Below are positions 23,975-33,122 of a stretch of DNA of 64,000 bases, in pieces. The stretch is from Gaiellasilicea sp963811885 (GTDB lineage Bacteria > Actinomycetota > Thermoleophilia > Gaiellales > Gaiellaceae), in contig CAWETB010000015.1 of the NCBI GenBank assembly GCA_963811885.1, forward strand, positions 682,001-746,000. Direction: 5' to 3'. Position 1 is the first letter of the stretch. The number at the start of each line of letters is the position of its first letter. Under the pieces are notes generated by a model. It saw only the letters and a program-made list of their open reading frames with translations. It ran no database searches and was not told the origin of the DNA. A program made the position numbers and the translations under genes.

Positions 23975-24859
23975 TCACGCGTCGCCCCACGGCCGGATGC
24001 GCGGCGGTGCGGGCTCGCCGTGCGCGTCCTGCCACGACACGACCGGATTGCGGAGCACGCCGATCCGCTCGATCTCGGCCTCGATCACGTCACCCGGCTT
24101 CAGGTAGAGCAGCGCCCGCTCCTCCGGCGACTTGAAGCCGGCCACCCCGGACACCGTCCCCGTCGAGAGCACGTCTCCCGCCGAGTACCCGAGCGCCGAG
24201 AAGTTGGACAGGATCTCGGGGATCGTCACGCTCATCCGGCCCGAGTGCGACTCCTGCCGCACCTCACCGTTGACGCGCAGCTCCATCGCGAGGTCGTGCG
24301 GGTCGCCGATCTCGTCCGGCGTCACGATCCACGGCCCGAGCGGGCAGAACGTGTCGATCGCCTTGCAGAAGCTGAAGACGCCCGAGCGCATCTCGCCGCG
24401 CTGGATGTCCCGCGCGGTGATGTCGTTGAAGATCACGTAGCCGCCGATGTAGTCGGCCGCCTCCTCCGGCGAGAACCACTTCCCCGCCTTCTTCAGCACC
24501 ACCGCCAGCTCGAGCTCGTAGTCGAGCTCCTCGGTCAGGTGCTCCGGATAGACGACCGGCTCGTCAGGCCCGACGATCGCGTCCACGTTCTGGAAGAAGT
24601 TGATCCACGGCGCGATCTGGTGCGACCAGTCGACGACCTTCGACTCCTCCTCGTGCTCGCGGAAGTTGCCGGCCGTGTGGAAGAACTTCTTCGGGACGAT
24701 CGGAGCCCGCAGCCGCGCGTCTGCGAGCGCCACCCGCTCGCCGGTCTCGTCGGCGCCGCCGCGCTCGAACCACTCGCGCATCGTCGGCACGTCGAGGCGG
24801 ACGATCTCCTCGCCGTCGACGTAGCCGACCTTGCCGTCGTCGTACGTGACGAGCCTCAT
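23975..24859 (-). CDS. Fumarylacetoacetate hydrolase-family protein
   Basis: 294 aa. The FAH catalytic core is present: GRNFREH-like AGNFREHEEE, LDYELELAVVLKK, YVIFNDITARDIQ (metal Glu/Asp set) and DVLSTGTVSGVAGF. The family cleaves C-C bonds of acylpyruvates or decarboxylates or hydrates ring-fission products. It commonly ends aromatic and heterocycle catabolic routes, which fits the molybdenum hydroxylase in this operon. ATG 24859 overlaps the upstream stop by 4 bp. Confidence 0.9.
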   Translation of the reverse strand: MRLVTYDDGKVGYVDGEEIVRLDVPTMREWFERGGADETGERVALADARLRAPIVPKKFFHTAGNFREHEEESKVVDWSHQIAPWINFFQNVDAIVGPDEPVVYPEHLTEELDYELELAVVLKKAGKWFSPEEAADYIGGYVIFNDITARDIQRGEMRSGVFSFCKAIDTFCPLGPWIVTPDEIGDPHDLAMELRVNGEVRQESHSGRMSVTIPEILSNFSALGYSAGDVLSTGTVSGVAGFKSPEERALLYLKPGDVIEAEIERIGVLRNPVVSWQDAHGEPAPPRIRPWGDA

Positions 24860-25401
24860 CGACGGCGGAGCCAGTCGAGGACGTCGGCGGCGTTCTCGTC
24901 GGGCGGGAAGACGGGATAGAACACCTTGGCGATCCGGCCGTCCTCGGCGACCAGCGCGAGCCGCTTGTAGAGGACGAGCCCCTCGATCTCGAACGTCGGC
25001 AGCCCCAGGGCCGCGCCGAGCTCGAGGCCGGGATCGGCGATGACGGGGAACGGCATCCCGTTCCGCTCGGCGAACTCGAGCTGATCGTCGAGCGGCTGCG
25101 CCGACAGGCCGGCGACGCGCTTCCCGAGCGCGCGCAACTCGCCGTGGGCGTCACGGAAGCCGCACGACTGCGGCGTGCAGCCGCGCGCCCCTGGGATCTC
25201 GTCCCAACCGGGCAGCGACGGGACGCCGGGCAGACCCGTCCGCGGGTAGACGTAGAGCACGTCGAGCTCGCGCACGTTGACCGGACCCTGCGACGACTCG
25301 AGCTCGAGGTCCGGCAGCTCGAGGCCGGTCAGGTGGTCGGCGGCGCCGTCGTCCACCGGCACCGGCAGGTCGACGGGCAGCGTGTACGGGTCGTAGCTCA
25401 C
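24856..25401 (-). CDS. Peroxiredoxin/AhpC-TSA-like redox protein
   Basis: 181 aa with a thioredoxin fold. VRELDVLYVYPRTG leads into ARGCTPQSCGFRDAHGEL, placing two Cys five residues apart as in PrxQ. LSAQPLDDQLEFAERNGMPF and FEIEGLVLYKRLALV follow. It may protect the flavin/molybdenum enzymes of the operon from peroxide. GTG 25401 overlaps the M20 gene by 4 bp. Confidence 0.84.
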   Translation of the reverse strand: MSYDPYTLPVDLPVPVDDGAADHLTGLELPDLELESSQGPVNVRELDVLYVYPRTGLPGVPSLPGWDEIPGARGCTPQSCGFRDAHGELRALGKRVAGLSAQPLDDQLEFAERNGMPFPVIADPGLELGAALGLPTFEIEGLVLYKRLALVAEDGRIAKVFYPVFPPDENAADVLDWLRRR

Positions 25402-26584
25402 GCGGCGCCACACACCTTTTTCGCGGCGCTCGCGTAGACCTCGGCGATCTTCACCAGTCCGTCGATCTCGAGATTCTCGCCGTACTCGGGGTCTGGGAGC
25501 CCCGAGGACGTGCCGTAGTTGACGGTCGCGATCCCGTAGCGCGAGAGCACCGAGGCGTCGGAGAACCAGCGCGTGACGTCGCGCTCGGGCGCCGCGCCGA
25601 AGACCTCCTCGTGCGCGCTCTCGAGCGCACCCACGAGCGGATGCGACTCGTCGATCTCGGCGCCGGGGGCGGTCACGTAGACCTCCGCCTCGACGCCGTC
25701 GAGCGTGCGCGCGAACTCGAGCGCCTTCCGCCGCGCCGCCGCCATCTCGACGTCCGGCGGCACGCGCAGGTCGAGGAAGAGGTCGGTCCGGTGCGGCGTC
25801 CGCGAGACGCGCCAGCCGAAGCCGCCCTGGATCGCGCCGACGTTCGCGACGCCGCGGACGTCGCCGTAGCTCATCTCCTCCTCCCACTCCGGCAGCCACG
25901 CGAGCACGCGCTCGAGCACGCCGCGCATGCGCACGATCGAGTTCTCCTCGAGCCGCCCGGACGAGAACGCCGTGTGGATGAACGGGCCGGACGTGGAGAG
26001 CCGGAGCCAGAGCGTGCCGAAGTGCGCGAGCACGAGCTTCTGCTCGGTCGGCTCGCCGAGGATGCACATGTCGGCGGCGCCGCCGTGCCCGACGAGGTGG
26101 CGCGAGCCGGCCGCGTAGCCGCGGTACTCCGCGCCCTGCGCCTCGCCCTGCTGCGTCTTCTCGATCTCGCCCGCGACCGCCGCGATCATGACGTCGCCCT
26201 CAGCGCCGCGTCGCCGAGCGCCCGCACGGCCGCGAGGTAGGCGACGAGCGCGCCCTTCATGTTCGAGATCCCGAGCCCGTAGATCCGCCCCTCGCGCTCG
26301 AACCCCTCCGGCTGGAAGCCGGGGATCCCGGCCAGCCACGGCTCGCGGCCTGAGTACGACGTGTCCATGTGCCCGTTGAACATCAGCGTCGGGCCGCCGC
26401 CGGTCCCGGCGCGGGTCGCGAGCACGTTCGCGCGCCCCTCCTCGACCTGCTGCCACTGCACGGCGAGCCCGAGCTCCTCGCACTGGCCGGCGTACCACGC
26501 CGCCATCGCCTCCTCGGAGCCCGTGAAGCTCGGGATCGAGACCGCCGCCAGCGCGTCGGCGACGAGGCGCTCGCGGTCGATCAC
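25398..26584 (-). CDS. M20-family metallopeptidase/deacylase (one frameshift)
   Basis: About 395 aa. The N-terminal part (FTGSEEAMAAWYAGQCEELG; metal motif MFNGHMDTSYSG; ISNMKGALVAYLAAV) is one frame. From about 26195 the next frame has GDVMIAAVAGEIEKTQQG, MCILGEPTEQKLV and TRWFSDASVLSRYGI. One base is missing at the junction. M20 enzymes hydrolyse N-acyl or N-carbamoyl amino acids or dipeptides. Within this locus it could release an amino acid from a ring-opened amide. It starts at GTG 26584. Confidence 0.85.
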
Positions 26585-27405
26585 GGCTTCCGCCCCGAGC
26601 CGAGCTTGACCGAGACCGACACCTCGAAGCCATCGCCGGCGGCATGGTCGTCGAGCAACTCGTCGAACCGGGCTCTGATCGAACGCTGTACGTCGTCGCT
26701 CTGAGCGTGCACGACGGCGCGCATGCGAACGGCGCCTTCGATCACCCCGTCCCAGAGCTCGTCCGCGCTGTCGACGTGAAGTGGAAACTCGACCGTCTCC
26801 ACCGCCGGTTCGGCCAAGCCCGCGCCGGTGATGAGCTGGGTGAGCTCGGCCTCGTCCGCGAACCGGAAGAACGGCGGTCCTGCGGGGACGTCAGCCGGGG
26901 CCGAGACGCCGACCTCCTCGATCGCGTCGACGAGCACGCCGAGCCAGCGTCCTCGACTCGGCACGTCCCACACCGTGAACGCCGCGGCACCGCCCGGCTC
27001 GAGCACGCGCGCCGCCTCTGCGCCCGCCTGCTCGGGCTCGCCGAGATGGAGCAGAAGGAACGCTGCGGTGACGGCGTCGAAGGACTCGTCCTCGAATGGG
27101 ATGGCCGTGACGTCGCCGTGAACGAACTCGGCACCGGGGACGTGCTCGCGCGCGAACTCGAGCATGGCGTCGGAGCGGTCGAGCCCGACAACCTCCGCTC
27201 CGCGTTCAACAGCACGCCCGGCGACGTACCCGGGCCCGGTCGCCAGGTCGAGGAGACGCGTTCCGGGTCCAGCCTCGACCGCGTCCAGCAGCGGTTCGGC
27301 GAACCTCTTCGTGACGCGCCCGAGCAGCATGTCGTAGGCGCCTGCGTCCTTCTCCGCCCAGCCGGCGGCCTCGAACGCATCGAACGCCGAGGGGTCGTAG
27401 CTCAC
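26581..27405 (-). CDS. Class I SAM-dependent methyltransferase (UbiE/Methyltransf_11 type)
   Basis: 274 aa. Motif I is TRLLDLATGPGYVAGRA, motif II EVVGLDRSDAMLEFA, followed by FVHGDVTAIPFEDESFDAV and the ARVLEPGGAAAF motif. The substrate is unknown. GTG 27405 overlaps the rhodanese stop by 4 bp; both neighbours are also coupled by overlap. Confidence 0.86.
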   Translation of the reverse strand: MSYDPSAFDAFEAAGWAEKDAGAYDMLLGRVTKRFAEPLLDAVEAGPGTRLLDLATGPGYVAGRAVERGAEVVGLDRSDAMLEFAREHVPGAEFVHGDVTAIPFEDESFDAVTAAFLLLHLGEPEQAGAEAARVLEPGGAAAFTVWDVPSRGRWLGVLVDAIEEVGVSAPADVPAGPPFFRFADEAELTQLITGAGLAEPAVETVEFPLHVDSADELWDGVIEGAVRMRAVVHAQSDDVQRSIRARFDELLDDHAAGDGFEVSVSVKLGSGRKP

Positions 27406-27763
27406 CGGTCGGGCCCTCCCATGCCGGGCAGCCCGTCCGGTGGCGATGGCGCCGCGATCGTCTCCAGCCCGGAGGCCCGCCAGGCGACGAAGCCTCCGAC
27501 CAGGTCGCCGACCCGTCCGTGGCCGAGCTCCGACAGCGACGCGGCCGCGAGACTCGACGAGTAGCCCTCGTGACAGACGAGGATGAGCTCGGCCTCGTCG
27601 TCTGCGACGACCGGGTTCGAGTAGCCGGAGCCGGGGTCGACCCGCCACTCGAGCACCGACCGCGGCACGTGCACCGAGCCCGGGATGACGCCGTCGCGGC
27701 ACGCTCGTCGTGCGAGCGCAGATCCACGATCACGCTCCCATTCCTCGCCCGTTCCTCGGCCAC
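27402..27763 (-). CDS. Rhodanese-domain protein (one frameshift)
   Basis: About 120 aa. NGSVIVDLRSHDERA is in the first frame. After a missing base near 27700 come RDGVIPGSVHVPRSVLEWRV and the active-site loop ILVCHEGYSSSLAAASL, with GDLVGGFVAWRASGL at the end. The loop Cys is the sulfur acceptor. The upstream frame is open to near 27805, so the start could be earlier than the GTG at 27763. It may transfer sulfur, for instance for molybdenum-cofactor sulfuration; that is inference from context. Confidence 0.75.
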
Positions 27764-27812
27764 CCTCGGCTCGTACCGCGCGATCCGCCCGCGGGCGTCG
27801 GCGAGGATCCGG

Positions 27813-28844
27813 TCAGTCGCGGAAATGCGGCAGCACCTTTTCGCCGAAGAGCCGGATCTGGTCGTGTCGCTTGTCGCCCCACAGCTCCAGCATGACGTGT
27901 GTGCAGCCGGCGTCGCGGTACTCCTCGATCGCGGCGATGCAGTCGGCGGGCGTGCCGGCGATCGGCTTGCACTTGTCGAGGATCGCGTCCGTCACCTCCG
28001 CCTTCGCGGCCAGTCGCCCGCCCCGCTCCATCGCCTCGGCGACGGGACGGATCTCCTCCTGCGTCAGCTCGGCGAGGTCGAGCAGCGTGTCGGCGGAGCC
28101 CTGGATGTTCTGCACCTTGTTCGCGAGGTACATGCCGGCGATCTCGCGGGCGCCGTCGCGGCCCTTGTCGCGGTCCTCGTCGATCGACGCGACGACGGTG
28201 CAGCCGATGTCGATCTCCGAGCCGGTGTTGCCGACGGTGTAGCGCACGAACGCCGGCGTCGTGATCGACGGCGTCAGGCAGCCCTCGGCGATCTCGCCGG
28301 CGAGCGCCTGCATCTTCGGCGCGGTCGCGGCGACGTAGACCGGCGGCACCTCCCGCGGCGTGTGGGCCTCGCCGGAGAGCGCCGGCACGTCGGCCGACCA
28401 GGTGTCGCCCTCGTACGTGAACGCCTCACCGCCGAGCACGCCGCGGACGATCTCGACCGCGTCGCGCATCGGCCCGAGCGTCTTCTTCGTCTGCATCCTC
28501 GCGTTGTTGAGGAAGATCTTCGACGTCCCGAAGCCGAGGATGAAACGCCCCGGGCCTGCTGCCTCCTGCACCACGCGCGCGTCCATCGCCACCTGCACCG
28601 GGTGGCGCGTGAACGGCGAGATGATCCCCCAGCCGATCGTCAGCCGCTCCGTCTCGCGCGCCATCAGCGCCGAGACGACGGTCGAGCCGCGCGCTTCCAT
28701 CTGGTGCTTGCGCCACCACGGATACGCCTCCGCGAGCCAGACCGTGTCCATCCCGGCCTGATCCATGACCCGCGCCGACTCGAGCATCTCGTCGAGCGGC
28801 TCCATCGTGAGCTGCATCACGCCGATGCGAAACGGGACCGCCAT
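27813..28844 (-). CDS. LLM-class F420-dependent-type oxidoreductase 2
   Basis: 343 aa. The TIM barrel begins FRIGVMQLTMEPLDEML, with TVWLAEAYPWWRKH and PGRFILGFGTSKIFL in the barrel and PPVYVAATAPKMQALAGE near the phosphate site, as in Mer/F420-dependent reductases. It is distantly related to the LLM gene at 18796. It sits 7 bp after coxG in the molybdenum-hydroxylase operon. F420 versus FMN use cannot be decided here. Confidence 0.87.
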   Translation of the reverse strand: MAVPFRIGVMQLTMEPLDEMLESARVMDQAGMDTVWLAEAYPWWRKHQMEARGSTVVSALMARETERLTIGWGIISPFTRHPVQVAMDARVVQEAAGPGRFILGFGTSKIFLNNARMQTKKTLGPMRDAVEIVRGVLGGEAFTYEGDTWSADVPALSGEAHTPREVPPVYVAATAPKMQALAGEIAEGCLTPSITTPAFVRYTVGNTGSEIDIGCTVVASIDEDRDKGRDGAREIAGMYLANKVQNIQGSADTLLDLAELTQEEIRPVAEAMERGGRLAAKAEVTDAILDKCKPIAGTPADCIAAIEEYRDAGCTHVMLELWGDKRHDQIRLFGEKVLPHFRD

Positions 28845-28850
28845 GGCGCC

Positions 28851-29321
28851 CTACTCCTCGGTCGTGTTCGTCGGCGCCGCGGCCGCCTCGCTCACCTGCT
28901 TCTCGAGCGCCCCCAGCACGTTCCCGACCTGCTGGTTGATGATCGGCTGCAGCACGCGCTGGCCCATCGCGCCGACGGGGCCTGCGATCTTCACGTCCGC
29001 CTCCCAGCGCATCGTCGTGCCGGTGCCGCTCTCGGCGAGGTTGAACTGCGTCTGCATGTTCATGATCGCGCCGACGCCGTTGCCCTTCGCGTTCAGCTGC
29101 GCGAACTCGGGCTCGCGCTCCTCGACCTTCTCGAAGTCGATCGTCATCCGCAGCCCGCCGAGGCCGAGCGGGATCTTCACCTTGGCCTGCCAGTGGCGGT
29201 CGTCCTTGATCTCGAAGCCCTCGACGCCGGGCATCAGGTTCGCCATCTGGGCCGGGTCGTTCAGCACCTGCCAGACGACCTCGCGCGGCGCGCTCAGCTC
29301 CTTCGTCCCTTCGACCTTCAT
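28851..29321 (-). CDS. coxG: CoxG-like SRPBCC-family protein
   Basis: 156 aa. KVEGTKELSAPREVVWQVLNDP and MANLMPGVEGFEI are typical of CoxG. The C-terminal helix (VGNVLGALEKQVSEAAA) suggests membrane recruitment. In the CO dehydrogenase system CoxG tethers the enzyme to the membrane. Here it follows the molybdenum subunit directly, with ATG 29321 overlapping its stop by 4 bp. Confidence 0.88.
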   Translation of the reverse strand: MKVEGTKELSAPREVVWQVLNDPAQMANLMPGVEGFEIKDDRHWQAKVKIPLGLGGLRMTIDFEKVEEREPEFAQLNAKGNGVGAIMNMQTQFNLAESGTGTTMRWEADVKIAGPVGAMGQRVLQPIINQQVGNVLGALEKQVSEAAAAPTNTTEE

Positions 29322-31781
29322 GCGGGCACGACCGAGACGTTCGCGCGCGTCGACTCCGGGTCCTGGAGCATCGACCAGACGCGGTGGTAGGGGTTGCAGC
29401 TGTCGTAGACGATCGGCGCGCCGACCGGCTTCAGCGCGTCCTGGATCGCCGAGCCGATGCAGTGGATCCCGCCGCCGCCGCCCTCGCCCATCCCCTTCGA
29501 GCCGAGCGGCGAGAACGGGGACGGCGACTCGATCGCGCCGGTCTTCAGCGACGGCACGTCGAGCGCGTGCGGCACGTGGTAGTCGTAGAAGTTCGAGGTC
29601 AGCAGCTGCCCGTCCTCGTCGTAGACGAAGTCCTCGTAGAGCGCGGCGCCGATCGCGTGCACGGTCGCACCGTGCACCTGGCCCTCGACGATCTGCGGGT
29701 GGATCCGGGTGCCGCAGTCGTCGACGGCGGCGTAGTCGACGATCTCGACGACGCCGGTCTCGCGATCGACCTCGACCACGCACGCGTGGATCTGCGTCGC
29801 GTAGGTCAGCGTCAGCTTCCCGGTCTTCTTCTCCGTGTCGACCATGCCGAAGTACGGCCGGTAGACGAAGCGGTGGTTCAGCGTCGGGTTGAAGTCGGGT
29901 GGCAGGAAGGCGTTGTTCGCGTTCACGATCGCGCCGAGCGCCATGAACGGCAGCGCCGCCTCGGGCGGGCCGTCCTTGATCCGCGCGAACCCGTCGGCGA
30001 GCTCGATCGCCTCTTCCGGCGCCTGCAGGACGGCCGCCGCGAGCGTGATCATCTCGGCCCGCAGCGCGTCGGCCGCGCCCTTGACGGCGCCGAGCCCGGT
30101 GACGGCGAACTGGCTCGCGTACGTCCCGGAGAAGCCGGCGTGCGAGTTGAAGAAGCGTGTCGTGGCCCGGCCGGACGTGCACCTGGTCGGGCGAGCAGCC
30201 GAGGATGTCGGCGACCACCTGCGACGCCGTCGTCTCGTGGCCCTGCCCCTGCGGGACGGTGCCGAGCGTGACCACGATCTCGCCGAAGATGTCGAGCTTC
30301 ACGGTCGCCGCCTCGTTGTTGCCCGAGAACTGGAGCTCGGGGTTGAGGAGCGTCGACTGGCCGAAGTTGTTCGTCCCCGAGTCGAGCGTCGAGCCGATCC
30401 CGACGCCGAGCAGCTTCCCGCGCGTCGCCGCCTCGGCGCGCCGCTCCTCGATCGTGTCGTAGCCGATCAGCTCGAGCGCGATGTCGAGGCAGCGGGCGTA
30501 GTCGCCGGAGTCGTAGACGCAGCCGTTCGGCGTCTCGTACGGCATCTGCTCGGTCTTGACGTAGTTGCGCTTCCGCATCTCGACCGGGTCGATCCCGAGC
30601 TCGGCGCCGACGATGTCGCAGATCCGCTCGGTCAGCCAGAGGTGCTGCATCCGCGAGTAGCCGCGGTTCGGCGAGACGGGTGACTTGTTCGTCGTCACCT
30701 GCGTGAAGTCGACGCGGATGTTGCGCCAGGCGTAGCACCCCGGGGTCACCTGCGCCCAGATGATGCAGCCGAGCGGCTCGTAGCGCGGGAAGGCGCCGCA
30801 GTCGTCGAGTGCCTTGACGTTGAAGCCGAGCATCGTCCCGTCGTCCTTCACCGCGACCTCGACGTCGTGGAACCAGCGCTCGTTGCCGTGCGCGTTGGCG
30901 GTGTGCTGGTCGGTCCGCCACTCGGTCCAGTTGACCGGCCGGTTCAGCTTCCGCGAGAGCAGGCAGAGCGTCACGTAATAGGGATGGAGGCAGATCTTGT
31001 TGCCGAAGCCGCCGCCGATGTCCTTCGTGACGAAGCGGAGCTTGTCGAGCCCCGTCCGGAGCGCGGGCGCCATCCAGATCGCGCCGATGCCCGGCATCTG
31101 GTGGTTGCAGTGGAGCGTCCACTGCCCGGTCGGCTTCTCGTACTCGACGACGGCCCCGGAGCACTCGAGCGGCGTCGAGCTGAAGCGGTGGAAGTGGAGC
31201 TCCTTGATCGTGACGATCCGGTCGGCCTCCGCCTTCGCCCCCTCCCAGTCGCCCCAGTCGAAGACGCCGCTCCAGACGGTGTTCGTGCCGGCGTCGTCGT
31301 GCATGACCGTCTCGTCCTTGACCGCCTCGCGCGCGTCCACGAGCACGTCGAGCGGCTCGTACTCGACCTCGACCAGCTCGGCCGCGTCGCGCGCCAGCTC
31401 GCGGGTCGCCGCACAGACGGCCGCAACCGGCTCGCCCATGAACCGCACCTTGCCGACCGCGAGCGCGTAGTCCTTGATCTCGTTCCCGGGCGGGGTCGAC
31501 ATCTCGAAGAACGGATCGGTCTGGATCGCCACCTCGTCGCCCGTGAGCGTCCCGTAGACGCCGTCCAGCGCGAGCGCACCGGCGACGTCGATCGAGACGA
31601 TCTTCGCGTGCGCGTGCGGCGAGCGGACGAAGTGGACGTAGCCCATCCCGTGCCGGCGCACGTCGTCGAAGAAGATCCCCTGGCCCTGGACGAGCCGCTT
31701 GTCCTCCTTGCGCGGGATCGACTGGCCGATGAAGCCCTTCTGCAGCTCGGTTGGCTGCGTGGACGTCTCGGTCGTGCTCAT
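29318..31781 (-). CDS. Molybdopterin-binding large subunit of a xanthine-dehydrogenase-family hydroxylase (one frameshift)
   Basis: About 820 aa. It begins IGQSIPRKEDKRLVQGQGIF and has VTKDIGGGFGNKICLHPYY, then the cofactor loops. The catalytic Glu lies in SKGMGEGGGGG near the C-terminus. The active-site loop reads SPNRGYSRMQ, which is neither the AYRCSFR of form I CO dehydrogenase nor AYRGAGR, so it is a hydroxylase for another substrate, probably an N-heterocycle or aldehyde. An extra base near 30163 splits the frame (VHVRPGHD then FFNSHAGFSGTYASQ). It forms the L subunit with the S and M genes next to it. Confidence 0.88.
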
Positions 31782-32257
31782 GCGTTTGCGCTCACGATCG
31801 CCTCGACGATGTTGACGTAGCCGGTGCAGCGGCAGATGTTCCCCTGGATCGCCGTCCGTACCTCTTCCTCCGTCGGCCGCGGGTTCTGCTCGAGCAGCGC
31901 CGAGGCGCTCATCAGCATCCCGGGCGTGCAGTAGCCGCACTGGAGGGCGTGGTGGGAGGAGAAGGACTGCTGCAGCGGGCTCAGCTCGCCGTCGCTCGGC
32001 GCGAGCCCCTCGACCGTCCGCACCTTGGCGCCGTCGGCCTGCACGGCGAGCAGCATGCAGCTCTTGACCGCCTGACCGTCGAGGTGGACGGTGCAGGCGC
32101 CGCAGTTGCCGGTGTCGCAGCCGATGTGCGTTCCGGTCAGCTCGAGCTCGTCGCGGATGAAGTGGACGAGCAGCCGCCGCGCGTCGACGTCGCGCTCGTA
32201 GACGTCGCCGTTGACGTCGACGGAGATCGTCCGGCTCGTCGTCGGCTCCGCGCTCAC
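31778..32257 (-). CDS. 2Fe-2S small subunit of the molybdenum hydroxylase (CoxS-like)
   Basis: 159 aa. The plant-type [2Fe-2S] motif CDTGNCGACTVHLDG is followed by the second cluster domain ALQCGYCTPGMLMSA and GNICRCTGYVNIVEA. It passes electrons from the Mo site to the FAD subunit. GTG 32257 overlaps the FAD-subunit stop by 4 bp, and its stop overlaps the large-subunit ATG. Confidence 0.93.
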   Translation of the reverse strand: MSAEPTTSRTISVDVNGDVYERDVDARRLLVHFIRDELELTGTHIGCDTGNCGACTVHLDGQAVKSCMLLAVQADGAKVRTVEGLAPSDGELSPLQQSFSSHHALQCGYCTPGMLMSASALLEQNPRPTEEEVRTAIQGNICRCTGYVNIVEAIVSANA

Positions 32258-33100
32258 TTGCCCCGCTCCCGCGCAAGCTCGACGGCGCGCACCGCGCAGA
32301 CGCCGGCCAGGTGGCGCCGATAGTCCGCGGAGGCGTGCACGTCGGACGGAGGATCGAGGTTCGCGTCCTCGAACCGCCTGGCGGACGCTGTTCTCGTCGC
32401 TGCTCGTGGGGGTCAGCAGGACGGGAACAGCGTCGACACAGCCGAGCGCGATCTGCACCGAGTCGCCGGCCAGGCTGGCGGCCGCGTTCGCCAGGCAGGT
32501 TCCGTCGCGGCCTATGGTGATCGAGGAAAAGCCGTCGGCCGCATTCGCAGCGGCGGGAACCGAGACGGAGAGCAGGAGCTCGCCCTCGCCGACGACGGTC
32601 ATGTAGACGCCGAGGAAGAACTCGTCCGCGGGGACGGTTCGCTCGCCTGCCGCACCGCGGATCGTCATCGAGGCGCCGAGCGCGACGAGGAGCGGCGGCA
32701 GGTGGTTCGTCGGATCGTTCGAGCAGATGTTGCCGCCGATCGTGCCCCGGTTGCGGACCTGGACGTCGGCGATCTGGGCGGCCACCTCGGCCAGGATCGG
32801 CCGCGAGACGTCCACCTCGGACGACGCCATCATCTGCGTGTAGGTCGCCATCGCCCCCAGCTGGAGCGTGTCCCCCGAGACCGTGATCGCGCGCAGCTCC
32901 TCGAGCCGGTTCAGGTCGACGAGCACGTCCGGAGAGGCGGCTCGGGCCTTCATCACGTTGACGAGCGTCTGGCCGCCCGCGAGCGCGCGGGCACCTTCGT
33001 GCGCGCCAAGAAGCTGGATCGCCTCTTCGACGGAGGACGGCCGCGCGTATTCGACCTCGCGAAGAAGCACGAGGGGATCACACCGATTTCTTCGTGACAT
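32254..33100 (-). CDS. FAD-binding medium subunit of the molybdenum hydroxylase (CoxM-like, one frameshift)
   Basis: About 281 aa. The FAD motifs are ALAGGQTLVNVMKAR and VRNRGTIGGNICSNDPTNHLPPLLVALG. The C-terminus (FEDANLDPPSDVHASADYRR, then HLAGVCAVRAVELA) is in another frame after an extra base near 32385. ATG 33100 lies inside the TGACATGTCA palindrome. It is the first gene of an 11-gene operon down to 22805. Confidence 0.87.
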
Positions 33101-33104
33101 GTCA
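33095..33104. promoter_or_regulatory. Perfect TGACATGTCA palindrome overlapping the start codon of the FAD subunit gene
   Basis: 10-bp palindrome in the 22-bp gap between divergent genes (starts 33100 minus and 33123 plus). A near copy lies before the operon starting at 19881, so both operons may answer to one regulator. Confidence 0.5.
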
Positions 33105-33110
33105 AGCGAG

Positions 33111-33116
33111 TAGAGT
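33111..33116 (+). promoter_or_regulatory. Putative -10 box (TAGAGT), leaderless promoter
   Basis: TAGAGT ends 6 nt before the GTG at 33123. The palindrome at 33095-33104 would lie in the -10/-35 spacer, where a bound repressor would block transcription. Confidence 0.5.
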
Positions 33117-33122
33117 CGGCGC

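Noticed and set aside
28851..32276. A 1141-aa open frame covering coxG, coxL and coxS.
   Set aside because: It is created by frame coincidence; the real genes have overlapping starts and stops and one indel.
32254..33100. Form I CO dehydrogenase operon.
   Set aside because: The large subunit lacks the AYRCSFR loop, so CO oxidation is not supported.
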